Part shown: one piece after another, positions 56,484 through 64,000 of the stretch
Layout of the letters: each line of letters begins with the position of its first letter
Position numbering within the stretch: the stretch's first letter is position 1
DNA from: Strigamia acuminata
Lineage: Eukaryota > Arthropoda > Chilopoda > Geophilomorpha > Linotaeniidae
DNA: 64,000 bases
NCBI GenBank assembly: GCA_949358305.1
Contig: OX442322.1
Location: 5,518,001-5,582,000, forward strand
Reading direction: 5' to 3'
Position numbers and translations under genes: made by a program
Notes under the pieces: generated by a model
The model's input: only the letters and a program-made list of their open reading frames with translations
What the model was told of the DNA's origin: nothing
The model's database searches: none

Positions 56484-57276
56484 TAGAGAATCTTATCAAT
56501 ACGATTTATTTAACAAAATTTATACCGCCATCTATCGTGAAAATTTATCACCTTTATCGATGGTTTCGATATATTTTTATATCGGGATTTTACGTGCGGC
56601 TTTTTTACTATTCGTAATATTCGATAGAATTATCTTTAGAATACTTACACTAGGAATCTCCGGAATCCACTTAAGTATTCAAAATGATGTGGTGCCGATT
56701 TTCTAATTGACAAAACTCGTTGTTTTTAGCGAAGGTGTTCTCCGCCAACGTAGAAATCCTTAATTTTATATATAAAATAGCCGTGAATATCTCTTGATAT
56801 ATTAAATTTATCATTACTTACACGTAACACTCTAGTAAACGTTGAACTGTCGTGATGATATTTCGAATTTTCTCGAAGGAGAAATTTTCTTCTTCACGCC
56901 GAGGTCACGTGTTCGTCTCTTTGAGACGAAATTAATCACCGAAGTTTTCTCTCGTCCTTTTCTATCATGAAAGGATTATAACATTAAGTCCTGACACATA
57001 ATTTCCGAGTTTACTGGTAATACATGAGTCTTACCACGAATCTCGAGGTTTTCTTGAAAGAAATCGCGACGAACTTTTCTATCGACGCAGGTGTCAAAGT
57101 TGACTCGCACATGTGTGTGAAGCTTGTGAGAGAACAAATCCTCTACTCTCTACCCGGGGTATTTTCACCATATTCTCCTATAGGTTTATGATTTAACCAT
57201 GACTAATTTGTGGGTCAAAAAGTGACCCGATTTTTTATCTTTTTTAAATTTTTATTTTTAAAAAAATACGCTATCA
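56484..57276 (-). other. GypX-2 pol-ORF3 spacer
   Basis: About 790 AT-rich bases with no ORF of note. It contains AGATGGCGG (element strand, near 56527), part of the YY1-type box seen in other elements here, so an internal promoter for ORF3 is an alternative to splicing. Confidence 0.5.
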
Positions 57277-60200
57277 CTAGCGGCGATCTTGAATCAGATG
57301 TATAAAATCTGTTGTGCATTCTTGATCTGTCGTAGAAATTCGCTTCGTACGAGGTTGCAGTTGTGAAAGTTCACAACTTCTTTTCCTTTTCCTAAGGTTA
57401 TAATCATGTTTTGGATTATTAACTACGATGTCGCTTTCTTTTGAAGCGGGTGTTGTAACTTCTTCGGGATCTAATTCCATATTAGCAGAATTATTTCCTA
57501 ATTCTTGATTATTTAATTCACTTGAATTATTTACGGTTGAACTTTCGTTCATCCAATCAGGGTTTGGGTGATTCTCTACTCTTCCGCTCTTTTGGTCGAG
57601 TGTCCAAGTCTCAATCGGGTAAGATGGGATATAAGGTGAGAGATCATCAGTATTTATGGATGGTTCTATTGATCCATCAACTAATTTTCTCAACTTATAA
57701 GCACCTCCAGGTAAAACTTCCGTAATTTCCCACGGTCCATCTCGTTTCTCGGCGAAACCTTTAGTAATTCCTTTCTCTTTATTTGAAAGGATGTGAGTGG
57801 CTTTCCATACCAAATCACCGACAGTATATTCACAAATGTGAAATTTATTTCTGTGAATCTTGTCGTGTCTCTCATAATTTGCTTGAATACGCAAATGCAT
57901 CTCTTGATGTGCTCTACGTAAAATTCCAAGTAAATTATATACGTATTCTTCCGGGTTATTCTTGTCAAATGCATTTGCATGTTGAATGATCCGAGGATCA
58001 AAGGGAAGAGGTACATTTCTTCCTGTGTTCAATAAGAATGGCGTTGCGCCTGTAGCTTCTGATTTAGCCGTTCTCGAGGCAAATGCAAATTCGTTTAAGA
58101 ATCTCGGCCAATGGGAGTGAATGTCTGAATAAAGAGCCAGCATTATTTTGATGTCTCTATTGGCCCTTTCCGTAGGATTGGCCTGAGCGTGATATGGACT
58201 CACATGAGCCATTCTGATGTTGTGTTTTTTACAAAATTCTTCATAAATCGTGGATATGAATTGGCTCCCGTTATCACTAACAATTTTCTTTGGGTATCCC
58301 CATCTATGAATCACTTCTCCTAACCTATTCACAATAGATTCACTAGATGCCTTACTTAAAGGGAATAATTCTACCCATTTAGTACATTGATCTATAATTA
58401 CTAATACAAATCTGTATTGGCTTCTTCCTGTCGGTTTGGGACCCATTAAATCAATGCAGATTACTTCCCACGGGTAAGACATGTTATGAGGAGTGTAACT
58501 CGCTCTATGCTTTTTATGTTGACAGGGCTTGTATTGCTGGCAATGAATACAACTTCGGACGTAATTGCGAGTATCTTTATTCATCTTCGGCCAGTAATAT
58601 ATAAGTTTTGCTCGTTCGAGCGTCTTACTCATCCCTGCATGTCCACTTAATGGATGTCCGTGACAGGCAAACAGTACTCTTCGTACTAATGACGGTGGAA
58701 TGACAGCTTTAAATCCGTTTCCAGAGTCATTCAATTCCTCTTCAAACGTTGGTTTGAAATAAATCAGCATTTCATTACCATTTTCTTCTTGAAAATCTAA
58801 TTGGTAACCTTGGACTGCTTTCATCCATTCTTTAGTTTTCTTAAACTTTCTTTGTTCGATTTCATCTCGTTTCAGATGATCGATTATTATTCTACACTCT
58901 TTGTCGGCTAGTTGAGCTTTTATAATTTCTTCTCGAGTCGGTGGAACTTCCTTTAAAACTTCAGTTAAAGCACTAAATAGTGTTTCTTCTGTAGCTTCAT
59001 CCATCTTCTCCCCCTTTTCCAAAGTATTGTATAATAATTTGGAATAATCGAAATGAAGCTGCACATTCGTGAGAAATTGGCAATCTTCTCTATTATTCCT
59101 TCGAATAATTTCTCGATTTCCGTCCCATTCCGGCCAGAATTGAGTAATCTCGATTGGCTCACAATAATCATTCTCTGGAATGTCTTCGATCTCCAAAGGC
59201 GCTCTCGAGAAGGCGTCGGCAACTTGGTTCTGGGTACCTCGTCGATATTTAATCTTAAAGGCGCCACATTGAAGTTTAATTGCCCAACGACCAAATCGTC
59301 CCGATGGTTCTGGTGTTCCCATCAGCCATTTTAATGCTTCGGCGTCTGATTCCAAAGTAAAAGTCGTATATTCGATATACGGTCGGAATTTGTTGACTGC
59401 CCATACTACTGCTAAACACTCGAGTTCGGGTGTTGAGTAGCGTACTTCTGCCCCTCGTAAGACTCGACTAGCATAAGCTACGGGTCTAGGAGTCATGATC
59501 ATTTCTCTTTTTCCTTCATCGAAGAATTCTACATCTTGGCATAACACACTACCAAGTCCATCATGCGATGCGTCTGTCAAGATTACGAATGGTTTCATCA
59601 TATCTGGCATTAACAAAACCTGTGTTTCGTCACATAAAATATTTTTTATTGTTTCAAAAGCTTTCTCTTGTTCTTCTCCCCATTCGAACACTGCTTTATC
59701 ATGCATCATGCTAGTTAGAGGCCTAGCAATTTTTGCATGTTCGGGAATAAATTTCCGGAAGAAATTTGACAAGCCATGAAATCGTTGAATATCCTTGGAA
59801 TTCTTAGGAGTTGGATATTTCCTAACGGATACTATCTTGTCTGGGTCAGGTGCTAATCCGGTTGGAGTTATCAAATGACCCAAAAATTTGAGTGTAGTTT
59901 TTCCAAATTTTGATTTTTCCTTATTTACTGATAAGTTGGCCTTATCTAGTCTTTCCAACACATCTTTGATATGTTCAAGATGTTTCTCCCAAGTGGTGGA
60001 GAAGATTATCACGTCGTCCAAATAGACTAACGCGTGTTTGTATAATGCTTCGCCCATCACTCGTTCCATTAAGAACTGAAATGTACACGGCGCATTGCAA
60101 AGACCAAAAGGCATGCGGACAAATTGGTAATTGCCTTTCGGAGTATAAAAGGCTGTTTTCTGTCTATCTTCCTCGTCCATCTCGACCTGATAATAACCTT

Positions 60201-61569
60201 TGGTAAGGTCAAGAGACGTGAAATATTTTGCCTGATTTGTATTGTGGAGTAACAAATCAATACTTGGCATTTGTATGGCGTTAATTTCGGTGATTGCATT
60301 CAACCACCGATAATCGATACATAAACGATAAGAACCATTTGGTTTGGCTACGATCACTGGATGACTTATGTAAGGTCCAGTAGCTCTTTCGATCAAATTA
60401 TCCGCTTCTAATTCTTCTACTAATTTAGTCATAATGGCTATTTTAGCAGGGTTATACATTCGAAATGGTTGTTTTTTCCACGTTACATCCTTTTTAAAGG
60501 TGATCTTATGCTTTATTATGTTAGTACATCCGACTTTATCTCTAAAGACGTTCTTAACACTAGCAATTACTTCGCGTAATTTACTTTTTTCCTCATCTGA
60601 ACAGTCACAATCCTTTACCAGCAATTCTTCCCAATTATCTGGCGTGTGTGTGGCTGTTGCGTTGTCAGTCAACACTTGTACTCGAGCTAAATTACAATTT
60701 AACTCGTCAGTTTCGTAGGGTGCAGTCCAGTCGGACTTGCTGTCGCAAGTAAATACAGCTCGTGCTGGATTTAAATTAATTTTGGTTCGGCGCATAAAAT
60801 TATGTCCGATAATTAATCCACACACATTATTATCCAAAATGATAAAATTTATTGGTGTGAATTCTGCTCCATCTGCCCATTGTACACACAAAGTAATTTG
60901 TCCTAGTGGAATATGAGTAACTCCAACTGCACAAACTCTCATGTGTTTTGGACAATCTTGTATGAAATCGGGAGATGCACAAGTTTTACTTAGTAATTGC
61001 AACCCAATAAAACACTGTGTGGCTCCTGAGTCCATCAAAGCATTGTAGGTGAGTCCACCTATTGTAATTTTCATTCGGGGGTCGTCGATGTGATTTCCCA
61101 ATTTATTAATTCGTTCGATGCCATCTTTTCGTTTTAACTGATTCTCGTTAATGTAAGATTTTAATCTCGCAAATCTGGAGGATTTGGAGTCGGGATTCAA
61201 ATTATCAATCATTGATTGTAAATTCTCGAATACTCCTCCACTAGAACTGGTGGATTCATCACGAATATTAAGATTGGATGTATCTTGTATCAATCTAGCT
61301 AAAGATTCGTCCCCCTTATCTAGAGAAAACAGGTCGTCGTGAAAATTCAAGAACGGGTTTGCTGTCTCCTCTGCCGAAAAGGGCGTATTTGACGCGATTT
61401 TAAACTTATAATTCCAGTTCCTTTTCCGTGTCTTCCGGTTAGGACGAGCACGCTTAATTTCTTTATCTTGAATAGTTAAATTATCCAAAGTTTCGGAAAG
61501 TGCTTGTTCCAAGTCTGGTGGTAAAATTCCTTCGGAATTATTAATAGGGGGCTCGAGGACCCCCGCCAC
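57277..61569 (-). CDS. GypX-2 Pol: protease-RT-RNase H-integrase
   Basis: 1430 open codons with no ATG at its start; it is reached by -1 frameshifting from gag. Residues counted from the first codon (GTG, 61569). Protease ALMDSGATQCFIG with catalytic Asp 180. RT: AKPNGSYRLCIDYRWLN near 408-424, FVRMPFGLCNAPCTF near 483-497, and YLDD at 516-519. RNase H: ILTDASHDGLGS near 663, LECLAVVWAVNKFRPY, and RRGTQNQVADAFSR. Integrase zinc region H-x-HPLSGHAG...C-IH-C near 970-1010; DDE core D1040, D1099, E1134, the last two 35 apart. A GPY/F-like GPWEITEVLPGGAYKLRKL follows; no chromodomain. Stop at 57277. All catalytic residues I can place are intact, so this is probably an active or recently active pol. 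Confidence 0.95.
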   Translation of the reverse strand: MAGVLEPPINNSEGILPPDLEQALSETLDNLTIQDKEIKRARPNRKTRKRNWNYKFKIASNTPFSAEETANPFLNFHDDLFSLDKGDESLARLIQDTSNLNIRDESTSSSGGVFENLQSMIDNLNPDSKSSRFARLKSYINENQLKRKDGIERINKLGNHIDDPRMKITIGGLTYNALMDSGATQCFIGLQLLSKTCASPDFIQDCPKHMRVCAVGVTHIPLGQITLCVQWADGAEFTPINFIILDNNVCGLIIGHNFMRRTKINLNPARAVFTCDSKSDWTAPYETDELNCNLARVQVLTDNATATHTPDNWEELLVKDCDCSDEEKSKLREVIASVKNVFRDKVGCTNIIKHKITFKKDVTWKKQPFRMYNPAKIAIMTKLVEELEADNLIERATGPYISHPVIVAKPNGSYRLCIDYRWLNAITEINAIQMPSIDLLLHNTNQAKYFTSLDLTKGYYQVEMDEEDRQKTAFYTPKGNYQFVRMPFGLCNAPCTFQFLMERVMGEALYKHALVYLDDVIIFSTTWEKHLEHIKDVLERLDKANLSVNKEKSKFGKTTLKFLGHLITPTGLAPDPDKIVSVRKYPTPKNSKDIQRFHGLSNFFRKFIPEHAKIARPLTSMMHDKAVFEWGEEQEKAFETIKNILCDETQVLLMPDMMKPFVILTDASHDGLGSVLCQDVEFFDEGKREMIMTPRPVAYASRVLRGAEVRYSTPELECLAVVWAVNKFRPYIEYTTFTLESDAEALKWLMGTPEPSGRFGRWAIKLQCGAFKIKYRRGTQNQVADAFSRAPLEIEDIPENDYCEPIEITQFWPEWDGNREIIRRNNREDCQFLTNVQLHFDYSKLLYNTLEKGEKMDEATEETLFSALTEVLKEVPPTREEIIKAQLADKECRIIIDHLKRDEIEQRKFKKTKEWMKAVQGYQLDFQEENGNEMLIYFKPTFEEELNDSGNGFKAVIPPSLVRRVLFACHGHPLSGHAGMSKTLERAKLIYYWPKMNKDTRNYVRSCIHCQQYKPCQHKKHRASYTPHNMSYPWEVICIDLMGPKPTGRSQYRFVLVIIDQCTKWVELFPLSKASSESIVNRLGEVIHRWGYPKKIVSDNGSQFISTIYEEFCKKHNIRMAHVSPYHAQANPTERANRDIKIMLALYSDIHSHWPRFLNEFAFASRTAKSEATGATPFLLNTGRNVPLPFDPRIIQHANAFDKNNPEEYVYNLLGILRRAHQEMHLRIQANYERHDKIHRNKFHICEYTVGDLVWKATHILSNKEKGITKGFAEKRDGPWEITEVLPGGAYKLRKLVDGSIEPSINTDDLSPYIPSYPIETWTLDQKSGRVENHPNPDWMNESSTVNNSSELNNQELGNNSANMELDPEEVTTPASKESDIVVNNPKHDYNLRKRKRSCELSQLQPRTKRISTTDQECTTDFIHLIQDRR

Positions 61570-61578
61570 TAGTTTTTT
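61547..61578 (-). promoter_or_regulatory. -1 ribosomal frameshift signal between gag and pol
   Basis: On the element strand the slippery heptamer A AAA AAC (61578-61572) is in the gag frame directly before its stop TAG (61571-61569). Seven bases later, GGGGG (61564-61560), an 8-base loop and CCCCC (61551-61547) form a GC hairpin. A -1 slip puts the ribosome into the pol frame (CTA GTG GCG). Heptamer, spacer, stem and frames all agree with the established retroviral mechanism. Confidence 0.88.
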
Positions 61579-63906
61579 GGAACCGGTGGGGTTTCAGTAA
61601 TTGGTGCCGTAGTAGCGTTCTTCGGGTCTAAGAATTTACTAAATAAATCCGACACTGTCTTACTTATCGTTGTTTGCATACTGTTATTCATATCAGTTTT
61701 TAACTCTTCCATTTTTTGATCAATAGCTTCGGCAGTTACCCAATTTTGGCGTGGTCGCTTAAATTCGTTCGGCTGCTGATTAGCGCTATTGTTATTGGAA
61801 TTATTATTTCCAGGGAAATTATTGCTAAATTTTCGCTTTGGAAGCAGAGGACATTCTCTTTTGAAATGACCTGGTTGTTTACAATGAAAACATTTCCCTG
61901 TCTGATTTTCCGACATGGCACATAATAAATTATCCATTGATACATTATTCTCTGTCAACTCATTGACTTCCATTATTTCTTCTTCCGGCTCTATTTCCAT
62001 CATTTGAGTGGATCGAGCCGAAGGTCTCATATTTTTGGTATCTTTAGAATACTTCTGGTTGTTAGATACCACTTTATCAATTTCCTTGGAATTCTCTGTA
62101 CGGATTCTTTGGGGTTCAAAGAGTGCTCTATTCGTTCGTACGAATTGAAAGATTTTGTCTACTGACTCGCTCCTGTACAGATTTCGATCGATTAATCTAT
62201 TGTAACTCGTCCAATTCAGGTTGTCGAAAAGTGTGGCAACATTTCCTCTTTCGGAATACGATCCTTGGGCTTTAGTGAATCTGACTAGAAATTCATATAA
62301 AGGTTCATCGTCTCCTTGGATTACTTTTCGTAAATTTCGGAGTCGAGTAGTTGGAATCATGTCGAATTCTTCACGAAATAATTCTACGAAGGTTTCCCAG
62401 TTGGTAAACTTGGTTTTATTCTCGTCATACCATTGTTGGGCTAATCCGGACAAATAGGTGGGAATACCTTGATTAACCATTTCGTCCAGAGTTAATCCCT
62501 TTGAAATAGCTACAGTTTTAGCTACTGATAAAAATTTATCTATATCCTCCTGTTTTCCATCGAAAACTGGAAGGTCTTGTCCTTTGAAAAAGACTTTACT
62601 GGGTCCTGGATTATTAGATCGTTGCGGCCCAGTTGTTTGTTGAGTTTGAACGAATGTATCTATTCGACTATCCAATTGTTTTTGGAATTGGGCGGCCATA
62701 TTTTGTTGCATTTTCAAAATATAGTCAAATGAAATATTAGTTCCGTCAGAGGGAAGTCTAGTTTCTGTAGAACTTTCTGCCGAGAAATGTGAGCTTGGAA
62801 TGTCATCGGTAGATGCACGTGACGGATTTGTCTGGTCTCGGGGTTCACTACCATGGCTAGCCCGAGTGGACGCCGCGAGATTTAGCTGGATGCTTTCCTG
62901 TAAGGTTTTCTCCCGCTTGCGTTGATTGTCTTCAATTCTGTTCACTTCCGCCCACTTCTTATTGTATTGATCTTGTTGCTTTTGGAACTTTTCATCGTGT
63001 TCCTGTCGCCATTGAGCCCGTAATTGATTAATTAGAATTTTATCGTTTTTGTCTATCGACTTACGAACTTCGTTTTGATTGACAACTTCTCCTTCAAGTT
63101 TATCTTGGCGAATCTTTTCGTCGTTAATCTGTTTTTTGATTAATTGCTTCCAGCCTAATTCGTTCCCTTTCAACTTCGTCTAATCTCAATTGTTCTTGTC
63201 GAGTTTGAGGTAAGACTGGAGATGGTAGTGGAGATAATTTCCGTCGAATGGCGGATTTATTGCCTCGCCCTCTAGGGGTTTGTTTGGCAAAATGTCTCGT
63301 CCCATTCTCCGTATAAATATGTGGATTGGGTTGCTTTTTAGCATTTTCAGGTTGAAAAGTTGAAAAATTGGATCCTCCTACCTCCGAAATACTTGGAGTA
63401 TTGTGGTAACTGGCGTTGCGGGAGTGAGGAGTTCTATTTCCTAAACTGGACTGATCAAGCGATTCCTTGCTTGATGTTCGAAATAATTCTCGAATATCTT
63501 GGTTACGAACCGACGGAGTTTTAATTCTTGCTTGATCCCCCAACTTACGTTGTGGAGTTTTAGATCGTGATCGGTTTTCTTCAGACAGATCTCTTGGCGA
63601 CGGGATTGGGTCCTTTCCAGAATTATGGTTCGCCGAACTCTCCTTCGAAAGTTCTGCTCGTTTTTCCGGAGTTGGATTAATACGTATGTTACGTAACGCC
63701 CGCTTCGTCACAAATTCAGAAGCTTCGATTATGGTTTTGAACTGAGTTCTATCTAGTTCGTAATGCGTACAAAACTGTGTGAGTTCATCGGGAATCATTT
63801 CCGTTTGGTCACAAAGTTTTACATAACTTGAATCCAAGCTAACTATTTCTTCTACGGCCTTTTCTTCAGCCACTTTTTCTTTGTTAGGAAGATTGTTTGG
63901 ATCCAT
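61569..63906 (-). pseudogene. GypX-2 gag, one apparent frameshift
   Basis: The start MDPNNLPNKEKVAEEKA at 63904-63906 parallels GypX-1 gag (shared DQT..IPD.LT..C). The first frame runs to a stop at 63124, through a Ser/Pro/Arg-rich region. The second frame, open from 63173 to 61569, carries a coiled-coil-like Lys/Glu stretch, capsid (FFKGQDLPVFDGKQ near 62590), knuckle CFHCKQPGHFKREC near 61880, and an Asn-rich tail ending PVPKN at the frameshift site. GypX-1 is open across the matching region, so the break is probably a one-base gain in the A6 run at 63132-63137 (plus T6), or an assembly error. If it is an error, this gag is intact. Confidence 0.85.
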
Positions 63907-64000
63907 TTTATAAAAATATAATTGAATCGGTCTTTTTTACTATTTTAGCGGTGGAAAACTTCGAATCGTAACTAGAATCGGATGGCGCAGTCAGGATGGT
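63907..64000 (-). other. GypX-2 leader, start of
   Basis: Non-coding DNA up to the window edge. GGATGGCGCAGTCAGGATGG at the edge resembles the GypX-1 leader near 9834-9853, so PBS and 5' LTR should follow within several hundred bases. Confidence 0.6.

Larger units (their letters stand above)
52513..64000 (-). mobile_element. GypX-2, Ty3/gypsy element with gag, pol and a third ORF
   Basis: A minus-strand element inserted in CopC-3 RT. From left: 3' LTR (52513-54284), PPT (AAGGGGGA, 54285-54292), 3' non-coding DNA, ORF3, spacer, pol, frameshift site, gag and the start of the leader at the window edge. The 5' LTR and PBS are outside. LTR and gag are clearly related to GypX-1 but diverged. Pol has order PR-RT-RH-IN and no chromodomain. 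ORF3 sits where retroviral env would be but has no signal peptide or membrane segment. Confidence 0.94.

Noticed and set aside
1-64000. Host genes, tRNA genes, CRISPR, operons
   Set aside because: Every long ORF belongs to a retroelement; tRNA-like matches are short primer-binding sites only, and there are no regularly spaced repeats.

Overview
The window looks like heterochromatin-like DNA from an invertebrate animal, most likely an arthropod (moderate confidence). It consists almost wholly of LTR retrotransposons inserted into one another. I see no host protein gene, tRNA gene, rRNA gene, CRISPR array or prokaryotic signal. The animal guess rests on primer-binding sites matching eukaryotic initiator tRNA-Met and tRNA-Gln, on Ty1/copia and Ty3/gypsy proteins in the standard code, and on repeated YY1/Pho-type AAGATGGCGGC boxes. 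Element names are local labels. LTR ends were set by TG...CA termini, adjacent primer-binding site (PBS) or polypurine tract (PPT), target-site duplications (TSDs) and pairwise comparison by eye. LAYOUT, left nest (1-43152). The base is GypG, a decayed gypsy element on the minus strand (33390-34957 and 42051-43152). CopD (plus; visible 15243-33389) sits in its protease/pol region and CopA-2 (minus, 34958-42050) in its gag. CopD's own 5' LTR holds CopB (plus, tail only, 14433-15242). CopB's RNase H region holds CopA-1 (plus, 1-4606 and 12244-14432), which in turn holds GypX-1 (minus, 4607-12243). CopD's leader holds CopC-1 (plus, 15710-21408), which carries a 187-bp MITE. CopD's gag holds CopC-2 (plus, 22676-28496). 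LAYOUT, right nest (43153-64000). CopA-3 (minus pol fragment, 43153-45468) is split by CopF (plus, 45469-50841). CopF's 3' LTR position is occupied by CopC-3 (minus, 50842-52512), and CopC-3's reverse transcriptase is split by GypX-2 (minus, 52513 to beyond the window). HOW THE PARTS WORK. Copia elements encode one Gag-protease-integrase-RT-RNase H polyprotein. Most copies here carry stops, frameshifts or deletions. CopC-2 is nearly intact, with one in-frame TGA. CopF has an open Gag-PR-IN frame but has lost RT. GypX-1 has long LTRs that look identical and only a gag remnant, so it is probably a recent insertion mobilised in trans. GypX-2 is the most interesting element. It has gag, a complete 1430-codon pol reached through a textbook -1 frameshift site (A AAA AAC plus a GC hairpin), and a third ORF of 558 codons where env would lie. 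That ORF has a candidate splice acceptor directly before its ATG, a cysteine/histidine cluster, an Arg/Ser-rich region and two RNA-polymerase-II-CTD-like heptads. I do not recognise it as any known family.
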